Positions 8,519 through 18,460 of a stretch of DNA of 64,000 bases are shown piece after piece (position 1 is the stretch's first letter; each line of letters starts with the position of its first letter). Source of the stretch: an uncultured Acetatifactor sp. (GTDB lineage: Bacteria; Bacillota; Clostridia; Lachnospirales; Lachnospiraceae). A program made the position numbers and the translations under genes. Below the pieces are notes generated by a model that had not been told where the DNA came from, ran no database searches, and saw only the letters and a program-made list of their open reading frames with translations. The stretch spans positions 1 to 64,000 of the forward strand of contig CAJUFB010000012.1 of the NCBI GenBank assembly GCA_910585805.1, in the 5' to 3' direction.

Positions 8519-9973
8519 TCACCTGTGTGCCCAGGTAGTGCGTGAAAATAAAATCAATATCGGAAAAATTTCCAGTCTGCCGGCCAGCATGTCCAGGGCA
8601 AGCACCAGCTTGGAAAATGTTCCGAATGCCGCATAGTTGCTGGTGGGGCCTACCATCTCAAAGCCGGGCCCTATATTGTTGAAACATGCCAGCACCGCGG
8701 AAAGGTTCGTTGTAATCGAAAAACCGTCCACAGAGATCAGAATAAAGCTGGCAATGATCAGAATCGCATAAGCCGCCAGATAGGCATTGGTATTCTGCAG
8801 CACTTTCTCGTCTATGGGCTGTCCGTTGACTCGTACCACCTGCACCTTCTGGGGATGCACGATCTTCTGCACGCTCCTGCGCAGGCTCTTTAATACCAGC
8901 AACGCCCTTCCGCATTTAAAGCCGCCTCCCGTACTGCCGGCGCTTGCCCCGATGATCATCAGGGCAAGCATGATCGCCTTTGACAGTCCCGGCCACAGTT
9001 CATAATCCGTAGTGGCAAATCCCGTGGTAGTCATGATTGTAGCTACCTGGAATGCCGCGTGGCGCAGTGTCTCGCTGAAGGTGTCGTAAAATCCTCTCAG
9101 ATTCAGCGTGATCACCAGGATGCTGGCGGCCGCCACCCCCAGATACAGTCTCAGCTCCTCGTCCCGGAATACATTCTTCACCTGTCTGATCAGAAGCAGG
9201 TAAAAACAGGTAAAGTTCACACCGCACAGGAACATGAAAACGGTGCAGACATTCTGGATATAAGGGCTGTAGCTGGCCATGCTGTCATTTTTAATACCGA
9301 AGCCTCCGGTGCCCACTGTTCCGAAAGCGGTACAGACCGCCTCAAACAGCGGCATCTTACCCAGCATCAGAAAGAACACATCCAATATGGTCAGCAGGAT
9401 ATAGATCAGATAAAGGATACTGGCCGTTTTCCTCATCTTCGGCACCAGCTTGCCCACATTGGGGCCCGGACTCTCCGCGCGGAGCAGATGCATGGTATAG
9501 CCGTTGTCGCCGCCTCCCATGGAGGAAACGGCAAGAAGAAATACCAGCACGCCCATCCCTCCCAGCCAGTGGCTGAAACTCCTCCAGTACAGAATTCCCT
9601 TAGGCAGCCCTTCCACCTCCGGCAGGATAGACGCTCCAGTAGTGGTAAATCCGGATACGATCTCAAAAAAAGCATCCACAAAGTCAGGTATGGTGCCGGA
9701 AATGAAAAAAGGCAGACACCCCAGAAAACTCATGACGATCCAGCTGATGCCCACACATGCCAGTCCCTCTTTGGCATAAAATTTATTCTTGGAGCCTTTG
9801 CACAGCCACATCAGCAGCACAACCAACAGGACAATCGCCGCCAACGTCCACATAAAAGCCCTGACAGAAGCAAATTCTCCTTCATACAGGCTGATCAGCA
9901 TGGCAGGCACCATAAATGCAGCCTCCACCATCAGTATCTTACCGATGAATCTTCCCATCATTTTATAGTTCAT
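8519..9973 (-). CDS. trkH: Potassium uptake channel TrkH/KtrB family
   Basis: A 484-residue integral membrane subunit with about eight to ten transmembrane helices and four pore loops. The filter-type sequences are SGFTTTGAS, GTVGTGGFG, TTTGFAT and FNNIGPGFE. The SAGSTGGGFK loop is typical of TrkH. It imports K+ together with the cytosolic gating protein encoded just upstream by trkA. The 24-base gap between the two genes indicates an operon. Confidence 0.92.
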   Translation of the reverse strand: MNYKMMGRFIGKILMVEAAFMVPAMLISLYEGEFASVRAFMWTLAAIVLLVVLLMWLCKGSKNKFYAKEGLACVGISWIVMSFLGCLPFFISGTIPDFVDAFFEIVSGFTTTGASILPEVEGLPKGILYWRSFSHWLGGMGVLVFLLAVSSMGGGDNGYTMHLLRAESPGPNVGKLVPKMRKTASILYLIYILLTILDVFFLMLGKMPLFEAVCTAFGTVGTGGFGIKNDSMASYSPYIQNVCTVFMFLCGVNFTCFYLLLIRQVKNVFRDEELRLYLGVAAASILVITLNLRGFYDTFSETLRHAAFQVATIMTTTGFATTDYELWPGLSKAIMLALMIIGASAGSTGGGFKCGRALLVLKSLRRSVQKIVHPQKVQVVRVNGQPIDEKVLQNTNAYLAAYAILIIASFILISVDGFSITTNLSAVLACFNNIGPGFEMVGPTSNYAAFGTFSKLVLALDMLAGRLEIFPILILFSRTTWAHR

Positions 9974-9997
9974 AGCAAGCCTCTCACATATTCTGAT

Positions 9998-11359
9998 TTA
10001 CGATTCAAACATATCGTTCAGCTGATAAATGCTCTTTTCCTTACTGGTGACGATATAAACGATATCACCGATGTTGAAATAGGAGTCGCCGTTTGGTATC
10101 TCCATCTTCGCTCCCTTGGCGATACATACCACCAGAACACCTTTCTTCAGCTTCAGATTCTTCAGAGGCACGCCGCAATGCTTCACCTTCCCGTCCACCA
10201 GGAATTCCATTGCCTCCGCCTGGCCGTCCGCTATGGTGTGGACCGTCAGCGCGGCACCGGTCTGATTTTTCATGGCACGCACATACTGCACTATGGTATT
10301 GCAGCACAATTCCTTGGGCGAAATCACGCTGTCCAGAGAGAGATTGCCCAGAATATCCGTATTTTCAATATGTCCCAGCTTCGTGATGATCTGGGGTACT
10401 TTACAGCTTGCTCCATAGAGGGAAATGATCATGTTAAGTTCGTCCAGCCCCGTCAATGTCACCACCGCATCGCAGCTGGAAATCCCCTCCTGCTCCAACA
10501 GCAGCTGATTGCTGGCATCTCCCTGAATGATGCACGCCGAAGGCAGCTGCACCGCCAGCTGTCTGCACCGCTCGGCATCCTGTTCGATGATCTGAATCCC
10601 CATGCCGCTGTTTTCAAGCTGTTTCGCCAGATAATAGCTGACACGCCCGCCGCCGCAGAGAATGGCGCGCTTCGCCTTGTGTGTGATGATACCCAGGTTT
10701 TTCAGCAGGATGGTCAGGGTATTGGTAAAAGCGGTTACAAAGATCCTGTCACCCTCCCGAAGGATGAAATTTCCGTTGGGCGCTATGGCTTTGCCTTCGC
10801 GTAAAACGGCGCAGACCAATATCTTACATTTGACAATGCCATACATGTCATTCAGAGCCACATTGCAGAGCTTACTGCGGCTGTCAATCCGCAGCTCCAC
10901 AATCTCCACCCGCCCCTTCGTAAAGGTATCCCGCTTCAGGAAGCCCGGATATTTCAGCAGACGCTCAATTTCCACCGCCGCCTGCCTCTCCGGATTCACC
11001 GCCATGGACAGTCCGAACATCTCTCTCATGGAAAAAATCTGTTCCATATACTGAGGATTGCATACCCTGGCAATGGTATGGATGTTCGCATTCATGGCAT
11101 GTGCCGTCATACAGCAGAGCAGATTCACCTCGTCTGCCCCCGCCATCGCAATCAGCAGGTCAGCATCCTTTACCCCCGCCTGCTTCAATACTTCCATAGA
11201 GGCACAGTTCCCTTCTACTACCATGATGTCATAAAGTTCCTCGCTGGATTCCAGAACCTTCAGATTGGAATCAATCAGTGTCAGCTCATCACCTTCGGCA
11301 GACAGCTTGCGGGTCAATGCCGCTCCCACCTTGCCATTGCCGGCAATTATTATTTTCAC
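9998..11359 (-). CDS. trkA: Trk potassium system gating subunit TrkA
   Basis: A 453-residue cytosolic regulator with two RCK_N/RCK_C repeats. Rossmann motifs are IIIAGNGKVGAALT at the N-terminus and AILCGGGRVSYYLA near residue 226. Each binds NAD(H) or nucleotide, and the C-terminal domains sense the ligand. I chose GTG at 11,359, preceded by GAGG ten bases upstream, because the family starts at VKIIIAGNG; the longer frame adds unrelated residues. It is followed directly by trkH. Confidence 0.92.
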   Translation of the reverse strand: MKIIIAGNGKVGAALTRKLSAEGDELTLIDSNLKVLESSEELYDIMVVEGNCASMEVLKQAGVKDADLLIAMAGADEVNLLCCMTAHAMNANIHTIARVCNPQYMEQIFSMREMFGLSMAVNPERQAAVEIERLLKYPGFLKRDTFTKGRVEIVELRIDSRSKLCNVALNDMYGIVKCKILVCAVLREGKAIAPNGNFILREGDRIFVTAFTNTLTILLKNLGIITHKAKRAILCGGGRVSYYLAKQLENSGMGIQIIEQDAERCRQLAVQLPSACIIQGDASNQLLLEQEGISSCDAVVTLTGLDELNMIISLYGASCKVPQIITKLGHIENTDILGNLSLDSVISPKELCCNTIVQYVRAMKNQTGAALTVHTIADGQAEAMEFLVDGKVKHCGVPLKNLKLKKGVLVVCIAKGAKMEIPNGDSYFNIGDIVYIVTSKEKSIYQLNDMFES

Positions 11360-11418
11360 TGATATCAAACCTCGTTTCCTGCTATATTTTGTGTTCTCAA
11401 AAACACCACACTGGAAAT

Positions 11419-11461
11419 GCCCACAGCACAAACAAGAAACTTCCCTGCCTGCTCTGTGGGC
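11419..11461 (-). terminator. Hairpin between trkA and the NlpC gene
   Basis: GCCCACAG and CTGTGGGC are separated by 27 bases. On the minus strand the sequence after the stem is ATTTCCAG..., with a T run only ~15 bases later. It may terminate transcription from the NlpC gene or weaken read-through into trkA. Confidence 0.4.
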
Positions 11462-11467
11462 CGCATT

Positions 11468-12910
11468 TTATTTTACGATCCTCCGCACACTAAGGATTGT
11501 CCTGTACTGTGCCTGGCTGACCTTGATACCGCCGCTGGGATAAGGATTGCTGTTGCTGGCGTGGACGATCAGACCGTCCCCGATATACAGCCCTACATGC
11601 CCCTCATAGCAGATAATATCTCCCGGCTGGGCATCGCTGTAGCTCACGGCTGTTCCGTTGCTCCTCTGCTGATAGGAGGTTCTGGACACCGAATATCCGA
11701 AGTCGCTGAACACCCTGTAGATAAAACCGGAACAGTCCGCGCCGCTTGTCAGGCTGGTTCCGCCCGCTACATAAGGGTTCCCCACATACTGCAATGCATA
11801 CTGGGCAATCTGCTTCCCTGTAGCGCTGCCGGTGGAATTGGCCACTGCCGAGGCTCCGTTGGAAGCGGTGGTCCCGCTGCTGCCCCCGGAACCGGCGGTT
11901 CCCCCGCTGTTGCCTCCGGAACTGGTAGTTCCCCCACTGCTGCCGCTGCCGGAATTGCTGCCGCTCTGGTTTGCAGCTGCAGCTGCGGCCGCTGCGGCCT
12001 CCGCCTTTGCCTTGGCAAGCCTGGCCATATCCTGCTGTAAAAGCTTCTTTGCCACAGCCGCTTCCTGTCTTGCTTTCTTGATCTCCGCATCATAATTAGC
12101 GGATTGCTGCTTCTTTTTCGCAAGCATGCTGTCCAGGCTGGACTTCTGACTCTTCAGCTCCTCCTTGTCCGCTTCCAGCTGCTGCCTGTCCGCCTTAAGC
12201 TGCTCTCTATCCGCCTCAAGCTGTTTTCTGTCTTCCTCCAGCTGAACTTTTTCATCCTCCAGCTTCAGCCACAGCTCATGCACCTGGTCTTTCACTTCTA
12301 TATACTGAAGCAGCATGGAATTCTCGTATTCATGTACCTTCTCCACCCTGTCCAGATGGTTCAGGATATCGGAAAACCCCTTTCCCTCCAGTATGGCATT
12401 CAGAACGGAATCCTCGCCCCGCTCATAGATCATCCGGGCGCATATGACCATATTCTCCCGCTGGACAGCCTCCCGCTCCATGGCAGCCTTATACTCTTCC
12501 TCCGTCTCTACGATCTGAAGCTGCTTCTGGGCAATCTCCTCTTCTTTCCGGGCAATCTCCTCTTCCTTTTGTGAGATTTCCTCCTCTTTTGCCGTAATCT
12601 CGTCTTCCTTCACTCCGATTATGGTCATCATGTTGAGGATCTCCGCATTCAGATCGTCAATCTGCTCCTGCAGGATATCCTGCTCGCTCTCCATAGCCAC
12701 GATCTGATTATTGATATTCTCCAGCTGATTTGTGCGCTGATCGATCTGCCCTTCAATCTCGGAGACACCGGTGGCATTGGCAATCATGAAAAAATCCGCA
12801 TTAAAGCTCACACAGCCCGCCAACAGGCTGCCGGTCAATATGAAATTCAGTATTGTTCTCTTTTTTCTTCTCATGTTTCTAAGCATACCACACTTCACGG
12901 AATATTTCAT
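11468..12910 (-). CDS. Secreted coiled-coil NlpC/P60 peptidoglycan hydrolase
   Basis: This enzyme probably cuts the peptide stems of cell-wall murein after secretion. An N-terminal signal segment (KKRTILNFILTGSLLAGC) is followed by a long coiled coil (~50-310) rich in EEEI/KEEE and QLEADR repeats, similar to PcsB/CwlO-type proteins. A Ser/Gly linker (~320-360) follows. The C-terminal NlpC/P60 domain has Cys393 (SGADCSGF), His438 (EGHVGLY) and His450 (VHASNS). PcsB/CwlO-type hydrolases are usually gated by FtsEX through the coiled coil; that partner is not in the window. The start is uncertain; in-frame ATGs at 12,886 and 12,874 are alternatives. Confidence 0.9.
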   Translation of the reverse strand: MKYSVKCGMLRNMRRKKRTILNFILTGSLLAGCVSFNADFFMIANATGVSEIEGQIDQRTNQLENINNQIVAMESEQDILQEQIDDLNAEILNMMTIIGVKEDEITAKEEEISQKEEEIARKEEEIAQKQLQIVETEEEYKAAMEREAVQRENMVICARMIYERGEDSVLNAILEGKGFSDILNHLDRVEKVHEYENSMLLQYIEVKDQVHELWLKLEDEKVQLEEDRKQLEADREQLKADRQQLEADKEELKSQKSSLDSMLAKKKQQSANYDAEIKKARQEAAVAKKLLQQDMARLAKAKAEAAAAAAAAANQSGSNSGSGSSGGTTSSGGNSGGTAGSGGSSGTTASNGASAVANSTGSATGKQIAQYALQYVGNPYVAGGTSLTSGADCSGFIYRVFSDFGYSVSRTSYQQRSNGTAVSYSDAQPGDIICYEGHVGLYIGDGLIVHASNSNPYPSGGIKVSQAQYRTILSVRRIVK

Positions 12911-12921
12911 CCTCTAAAATA

Positions 12922-13926
12922 TTAAGAAATTGTAAACTGTTTTCCGGCGGCGGAATTTGCCATGGCCAGATAATGCTCCCTGCAGTCCTCCCGATGTCCG
13001 TCCACAAGCTGCCGCTCCAGCTCCCGGATATGGCCATAGTGCCTCACATAAAGCCACAGCATAACAGCGAAATAGGGGGAACAGAAACGCAGCAGCCTCA
13101 TGTAACGGCTGGGGCTTGTCCGAAATGCAGCGGACTTCTCCTGTACAAAAAGCAGCAGACGGAATACCGGCGATTTTTCCTTCTCTCTCTCAATTCTGCA
13201 CAGGCCGGCCACTTCCCTGTTATGCAGGACTCTGGTGGGGCTGTTGAAATTGGAAATGGACGTGTCGGATATCCGGTAGAGGATAATGGGGCGGTTCACA
13301 TAGCATACCCTGATATCCCGATTCTCATCCAGTATCTTCTGAAAACAGGCCCTGTCATTCACTGTCCGGAACCGGAGAATAAAGTCCAGTACGCTTTCCG
13401 ACAGCAGCGATTTCCTGTAAACGGCGGTTCCCATGATCGGAAAACCGAGTTTTATGCAACGGTACAGTGTCTTTCCCCGGATAAATTTCTGCAGCGCCAC
13501 CTCCAGATAAGTGCCGTAGCGCCTCACAATATCTCCTTCTCCCGTGAACTTCAGAAAAGCGGTGCACACCATGTCATATTCATCCAGTTTCGCCGTAATG
13601 TCAAACAAATTATAAGGTGCCAGCAGGTCATCCCCGTTCACTGCCACAAACCGCTCTCCCTCCACAAGCCTTAACGCATCCACATAGTTGACACAGATTC
13701 CCGCGTTTTCATCTCTGAACAGCCGGTTGATCCTGACAAAAAGCTTCCCGTTCTCCTCAAGCCACCTATTGATGACCCGGCAGCTGTTATCTTTGGAGCC
13801 GTCGTCCGTGACGATCAGCTGAAACGTCTGCCCCTGCCCATATCTCTCAATCTGATACCGGATGCTTTCCAGCATATCCGGAACAACATCCGCCTGATTA
13901 TAGCATGTGACCACAAATGTGAACAT
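12922..13926 (-). CDS. Glycosyltransferase family 2 (334 aa)
   Basis: A GT-A fold transferase beginning MFTFVVTCYNQAD, with the nucleotide-sugar motif TDDGSKDNS and a DxD-like NGDDLL near residue 95. I chose the ATG at 13,926 because GGAGGC sits 6-7 bases before it and the family starts at the first beta strand; the frame extends 40 residues further. There is no membrane anchor. It is the distal gene of the polysaccharide region and lies 12 bases from the NlpC gene. Donor and acceptor sugars cannot be read from sequence. Confidence 0.85.
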   Translation of the reverse strand: MFTFVVTCYNQADVVPDMLESIRYQIERYGQGQTFQLIVTDDGSKDNSCRVINRWLEENGKLFVRINRLFRDENAGICVNYVDALRLVEGERFVAVNGDDLLAPYNLFDITAKLDEYDMVCTAFLKFTGEGDIVRRYGTYLEVALQKFIRGKTLYRCIKLGFPIMGTAVYRKSLLSESVLDFILRFRTVNDRACFQKILDENRDIRVCYVNRPIILYRISDTSISNFNSPTRVLHNREVAGLCRIEREKEKSPVFRLLLFVQEKSAAFRTSPSRYMRLLRFCSPYFAVMLWLYVRHYGHIRELERQLVDGHREDCREHYLAMANSAAGKQFTIS

Positions 13927-14076
13927 ATCTCTGCCTCCGATCATGTATGTCATATGGGATATTCCCTGGTGCCTGCCCCTCCTGCGCTGCCCCCTGTCCG
14001 AGTCTTCACCTTCCGGGAAAGCTGTCCGCAAAACACCTGCCTCCAAAGTTGCATTTTGTGCGGAAATGTACTATAC

Positions 14077-14182
14077 TAAGGAAGCGTCACAAAATAAATT
14101 TGCAGGGTTCCGCACGGGAATGCGCATATATACTGGTGTTTTACTCCTGAAAGTGCAAATTTATTTTCAGACAATTCCTAAG
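14077..14182. repeat. Palindromic repeat family B, 106 bp
   Basis: It begins TAAGGAAGCGTCAC and ends TCAGACAATTCCTAA. The inner arms AAATAAATTTGCA and TGCAAATTTATTT are perfectly complementary. It fills the divergent gap between two glycosyltransferase genes. Another 106-bp copy (16,572-16,677) keeps the outer ends but has a different, still complementary, inner arm. Confidence 0.8.
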
Positions 14183-14253
14183 CAGGAAACAGAACGATTG
14201 CCCCCGATAGTTAAAAATTCTGAAAAATGCTTTACAGAAACGAGGAAACCATT

Positions 14254-15306
14254 TTGATATCAGTAATCATTCCTGTATATAATGCGGAACCCTGCCTGCG
14301 CCGCTGCCTTGATTCGGTGCTGGCTTCCGCCTGCGGCGACTTTGAGATTGTCCTGATCAATGACGGTTCCACCGACGGAAGCCTGAAAATCTGTACCGAA
14401 TATGCCACAGGAGACAGGCGCATCCGGCTCATCACCCAGGAAAACCAGGGGGTATCCGCCGCCAGAAACAGAGGCATCGACGAAGCCCTGGGAGAGTGGC
14501 TTATCTTCCTTGATGCGGATGATTTCATCACCGATGACTTTCTGAGCATGACCGCCCGGCCCGAATACCGGCAGACGGAACTCATTCTGTTCCGGTTCGC
14601 CACCTGTGCCTCCGATGCGTCCGCCGGGGACTGCTGTCAGGAAGCTTCAAAAGACCGCAGCAACATTCCTGTATACAGTTATCAGGGGGAAGAAATGCGC
14701 CGGTTGATCCGCAGAATCCTGGTCCCCGGATCACTCACGGAGAACGCCTCCCCGGACTTCCGCACCCCCTGCGCAAGAGCCTATCGAAAAAGCATCCTGG
14801 AGCGATATTCCATCCGGTTCTCTCCGGATATCAAGATCGGTGAGGACCTTCTCTTTAATCTGGAATACCAGCTGCGGGCAAACTCCTGCGTATTCATCCC
14901 GGCGACCGTCTATTTTTATGCCGTCCATGAAGACTCTTCCTCACACCGGTTCAACCCGGGGTTGCACGAAAACCACGCCCGGCTGCTGCAGGCTGTCCGG
15001 GGTGTTCTGGATCAATACGACATGAATTCCGCTCTGGAGGAGGATTATTATTCCTATGCCCTTGAGAACCTGACCTATGTGCTGATTCATGAGATTTTCA
15101 GCCCCCACAGTCCACGGAAATACCGTGAGAACCGTAAGCTCTGCCGGGAGATGCGGCAGAACCGTATCTATGTAAAAGCATTTCAATATAATCGGAAAAC
15201 AGGTATTCTGCCCAGAAGAATCCTGGTGCTCTTCTTCCGCCTGAAATGCTATCCTATTGCGGCGCTCATCTCAAGAGTCAGTTTTGCCTGCCTGGGGAGG
15301 AAATAA
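14254..15306 (+). CDS. Glycosyltransferase family 2 (about 350 aa)
   Basis: A GT2 enzyme starting ISVIIPVYNAEPCLRRCLDS, with LINDGSTDGS and LIFLDADDF as nucleotide-sugar and metal sites, and GVSAARNRGID between them. The TTG at 14,254 is favoured because GAGG lies 8 bases upstream and it matches the usual family start. The ATG at 14,227 has no ribosome-binding site. It is one of only two plus-strand genes in the polysaccharide region. A C-terminal basic and hydrophobic tail (RILVLFFRLKCYPIAALIS) may bind the membrane. Confidence 0.85.
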   Translation: MISVIIPVYNAEPCLRRCLDSVLASACGDFEIVLINDGSTDGSLKICTEYATGDRRIRLITQENQGVSAARNRGIDEALGEWLIFLDADDFITDDFLSMTARPEYRQTELILFRFATCASDASAGDCCQEASKDRSNIPVYSYQGEEMRRLIRRILVPGSLTENASPDFRTPCARAYRKSILERYSIRFSPDIKIGEDLLFNLEYQLRANSCVFIPATVYFYAVHEDSSSHRFNPGLHENHARLLQAVRGVLDQYDMNSALEEDYYSYALENLTYVLIHEIFSPHSPRKYRENRKLCREMRQNRIYVKAFQYNRKTGILPRRILVLFFRLKCYPIAALISRVSFACLGRK

Positions 15307-15468
15307 TACGGGCAGCAATGTCAAGTCCCCGCCTTTCCGACCACATTATTGATCCGAATCCTGATTTCGCTTGCTGAGATTCCGAGAGGCTATCAGGTTA
15401 TCCACAAACCGCTCCTGTCCGGTTTTATCCGTATGAGAATCCTGCAAATGCGCATCCTTCAAAACGCA

Positions 15469-16476
15469 CTACTTTGTTTTATTGGCAAACACTTTTCGGT
15501 ATATCGGATATACCTTCTCTTTCACCCAGCCATTCACGCAATAGGCCCAGATAATCTCCTTCATCATCTCGCCTGCGCTGAATCCTCCGCACTTGCGCAG
15601 CTGGCGAAGGGCGGCTCCCGCTTCCCTCTTACATCCGTATTTCAGTGAAATCCTGTACCGTCTCCTTGCCTTCCAGCATGTGATGCGGTCTGTTGATGCC
15701 TTGTCCTCTATCTGACAGATCTCCGCTATTTCATCCACAAGCCTCTCATAGTCGCTGTACTTTTTTTCTTCCTGCTCCCGGGTGAGCATGGTTCTGGAAT
15801 GGCTCCCTTCCCGAATCGATACACCGTACAATTTTTCACGGATAGTGGGACATTTATGGCGGTACATAAAGGGCAGAAGCATCTGAAAGTTCTGTCCCAC
15901 GCCGTATTCCGGTATCTGACGCCCGGGATATATGGCAAAAAATGCCTCCGATTTCAGCATATAACAGCCGCAGCACACAAATGTCCTGGATTCCAGAATA
16001 TCCCAGAACAACTCTTCCTTCTCCAGATCTCCCTGCTGTTCGTCCGCTTCCCCGCTCTCTTCTCCTGTCTCCGCATGAAAATACCAGGACAAGGAACGGA
16101 CACAACTGTATTCCGGGTGTGTCCTTAAAAATTCCACCCGCTTTTCCACGGATTCCGGTTTCAATAGATCGTCGCTGTCCGGCCAGATCAGATATTCCCC
16201 TGTCACATACGGCAGGCCTCTGTTGACCGCGGCAGAAGCATTTCTGTGCTCTGCCTCCACAATCCTGTATCCGTAGCCCCTGACGGCAAATTTCTCCCGA
16301 TAGCTTTCCGCCACGGTAAGGGTCCCGTCAGAGGAACCGTCATCCACCAGGATCATCTCCATGTCTGCATAAGTCTGTGCCAGCACGGAATCCAGCATCT
16401 TCGCCAGGTGAAATTCTCCGTTATATACCGGTGTGACAACGGAAACCTTCCCTGTGCAAAATTTATTTTCCTCCAT
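15469..16476 (-). CDS. Glycosyltransferase family 2 (335 aa)
   Basis: A GT2 transferase with KVSVVTPVYNGEFHLAKML, VDDGSSDGT and the DxD-type IWPDSDDLL. The start at 16,476 (MEENKFCTG) is preceded by GGGGGCAGGTGAGT; the frame extends seven residues upstream. The C-terminal part has Cys- and basic-rich helices (YGCKREAGAALRQLRKCGG). It is separated from the ABC flippase gene upstream by a nested palindromic repeat. Confidence 0.85.
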   Translation of the reverse strand: MEENKFCTGKVSVVTPVYNGEFHLAKMLDSVLAQTYADMEMILVDDGSSDGTLTVAESYREKFAVRGYGYRIVEAEHRNASAAVNRGLPYVTGEYLIWPDSDDLLKPESVEKRVEFLRTHPEYSCVRSLSWYFHAETGEESGEADEQQGDLEKEELFWDILESRTFVCCGCYMLKSEAFFAIYPGRQIPEYGVGQNFQMLLPFMYRHKCPTIREKLYGVSIREGSHSRTMLTREQEEKKYSDYERLVDEIAEICQIEDKASTDRITCWKARRRYRISLKYGCKREAGAALRQLRKCGGFSAGEMMKEIIWAYCVNGWVKEKVYPIYRKVFANKTK

Positions 16477-16501
16477 ACTCACCTGCCCCCATCCCAAAGC
16501 T

Positions 16502-16710
16502 ATTTACTCGCGAGCGCATTCATCTGCCGCTTTCTGCCCTGCTCTTGCAGAAACATTCACTCCTTCTACATTTAGGAATTGTCGGAAAATAACTGCTGCA
16601 ATTGCTTCAGGCAAAAGCCCGGAAATACAATAAAAATTGCCATAAACTTGCAGCAGTTATTTGTAGACACTTCCTTACGCCGGCAAATGTTGTTGGGCAC
16701 GAGTATAAAT
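16502..16710. repeat. Nested palindromes: family C enclosing a family B copy
   Basis: The outer ends TTTACTCGCGAGCGCATTCA (16,504) and GGGCACGAGTATAAAT (up to 16,710) are roughly complementary and match the family C element at 45,262-45,360. Inside lies a complete 106-bp family B copy (16,572-16,677): TTAGGAATTGTCGG ... GACACTTCCTTA with arms AATAACTGCTGCAA / TTGCAGCAGTTATT. The nesting suggests insertion of one element into another. Confidence 0.75.
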
Positions 16711-16750
16711 GCAAATTATTCTTTTCCGTTATATAATATTCGATACGCCG

Positions 16751-18460
16751 TCAGTTCCCCTTTACCTGCACAATCTTCTTATTTTCGATCCTGTATATCA
16801 CATCGCACTCATTGGCCAGACTCATGTGATGGGTCACCATGATCAGCGTCTTGTTCTCCTTGATCTGGCGTATGGAATCAATAACCGCCATCTCTGTCTC
16901 CATGTCCAGCGCAGCGGTGGCCTCGTCCATCACCAGAAGCTCAAAATCCTTATACAGCGCCCTCGCCAGCGCAATTCTCTGCCGCTGTCCTCCGGATATG
17001 GCAGTCCCGTTCTCCCCGATCAATGTATGTACTCCCTCCGGCATCCGCATCACATCCTCCCAGATCTGGGCACATTTCAGGCATTCCTCCACCCTTGCCT
17101 GATCAATCTCTCTCTCGTCCTCAAAGAAAGCCACATTATTCTGGATGGTCTCCCCGTTCAGGTATACGGTCTGCGGGATATAGCTCACCAGCTCGCCCAT
17201 GCTGGCCCTGCAGGCTCCTTCCGAATCCCTTTGTTCTACAATGTCGTAGTCATCAAAGAAGACATGGCCGCTCTCCGGCTTTAAAAGTCCCAGCAGCAAA
17301 TCCACAAAGGTGGTCTTTCCCGCGCCGGAAGCGCCGATGATGGCAATGGAACAGCCCACAGGGATATCGATGGAAGCATCCTCAAATATTTTCACCCTGT
17401 CGTTGTAGCCGAAGGTCAGGTTCCTGACGGAGACGCCTTTCTCAAAGGTAAGCTTCTTCTGGCGGACATGGCTGTTTTGCTCTTCCGTTTCCTTCATTTT
17501 CGTGTAGCCCGCCATGCACCCTCTCACCGCCTCATAGGACTTCCGGGCGAATTCCACATTGTTCATCCCGCTTAAAATCCCATATGCCATGGGAAGCATC
17601 CGCACCAGTGCCGTGATATACACCACCATGGGGGCAAGGACTGCGACCAGATTCGTTCCGAAGACCAGTATCACAGCCAGCACCACAAACATGGCGGCCA
17701 TGATGGAATTCTGCAGAATGACGCCGATGCTGCTGACCTTGTATTTATATTCCCCCTGCACCTGAGCATATTCATTGCTGGCGTCCCTGTATTTTCCCAG
17801 CACAAAAGCCGAACGGTCATCTATCTTCATCTCCTTGAAAGAGCCGTATGCGATGGTAATCTGGGAATTCGCCTTAATGGAACAGGCCCTGCTCTTCTCC
17901 CCGTACGCGATCATTCGGGCGCGGGTGCGTAAGAATACAAATGCCATGAGCAGCAGCAAGACCAGGCTGCTGATCACCCCCACCCATCTGGAGACATAGA
18001 TCAGCACCGCTGCATAGCCCGCCATGGTGATGCCGCTCACCACGATCCCGATACAGTCCACTATGATCTGAATACAGCTGGTTGTGTCGTTCCTGACCAT
18101 ATTCAGGGCCTGCATAGCGGTCTTACGGTTATGCTCCGTCAGTTCCTCTTTTATCAGCAGTTCATAGATCTTCATTGACAGCTTCTGGGCACCGTTGTAG
18201 ATAAACCGGTTGGAGACCTTGCTCTTATACAGTTCGAAAAGGCACTTCAGCAGTGAGAGAAGTACCATAAACAGTGTAAAAGCAATCAGTTTATCGGACA
18301 CCTGATTCTCCCGAACCACTTTGTTAATGATATAAATGATTACGGAAAAGCTGAAGATATCCACAACAGGGCTTATGAGACCGAAAACCGCGTACAGCTT
18401 CCAGGTTCTCTGTTCCTTTTTCTCCAACGTTCCTGTCAGATATTTGAACATTTCAATCAT
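16751..18460 (-). CDS. ABC transporter with fused membrane and ATPase domains (flippase type)
   Basis: A 569-residue half-transporter with a six-helix exporter domain (about 25-320) and an ATPase domain. Walker A is GASGAGKTTF, the signature AISGGQRQRIALARAL, Walker B LLVMDEATAALD and the switch His is in MVTHH. The layout and its place among glycosyltransferases suggest a PglK-like flippase for lipid-linked oligosaccharides; export of another substrate is possible. ATG at 18,460 has GGAGG 8 bases upstream, better than the ATG at 18,487. A homodimer is expected, since no partner gene is present. Confidence 0.88.
   Translation of the reverse strand: MIEMFKYLTGTLEKKEQRTWKLYAVFGLISPVVDIFSFSVIIYIINKVVRENQVSDKLIAFTLFMVLLSLLKCLFELYKSKVSNRFIYNGAQKLSMKIYELLIKEELTEHNRKTAMQALNMVRNDTTSCIQIIVDCIGIVVSGITMAGYAAVLIYVSRWVGVISSLVLLLLMAFVFLRTRARMIAYGEKSRACSIKANSQITIAYGSFKEMKIDDRSAFVLGKYRDASNEYAQVQGEYKYKVSSIGVILQNSIMAAMFVVLAVILVFGTNLVAVLAPMVVYITALVRMLPMAYGILSGMNNVEFARKSYEAVRGCMAGYTKMKETEEQNSHVRQKKLTFEKGVSVRNLTFGYNDRVKIFEDASIDIPVGCSIAIIGASGAGKTTFVDLLLGLLKPESGHVFFDDYDIVEQRDSEGACRASMGELVSYIPQTVYLNGETIQNNVAFFEDEREIDQARVEECLKCAQIWEDVMRMPEGVHTLIGENGTAISGGQRQRIALARALYKDFELLVMDEATAALDMETEMAVIDSIRQIKENKTLIMVTHHMSLANECDVIYRIENKKIVQVKGN

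Noticed and set aside
9059..10804. Plus-strand ORF of 581 residues
   Set aside because: Antisense to trkH and trkA; His/Gln-rich text typical of the reverse strand of GC-rich genes.
15306..15468. Short minus-strand reading frame ending NLSKRNQDSDQ in the gap between two glycosyltransferase genes
   Set aside because: Needs a TTG start without ribosome-binding site and is only about 38 codons; could be chance.
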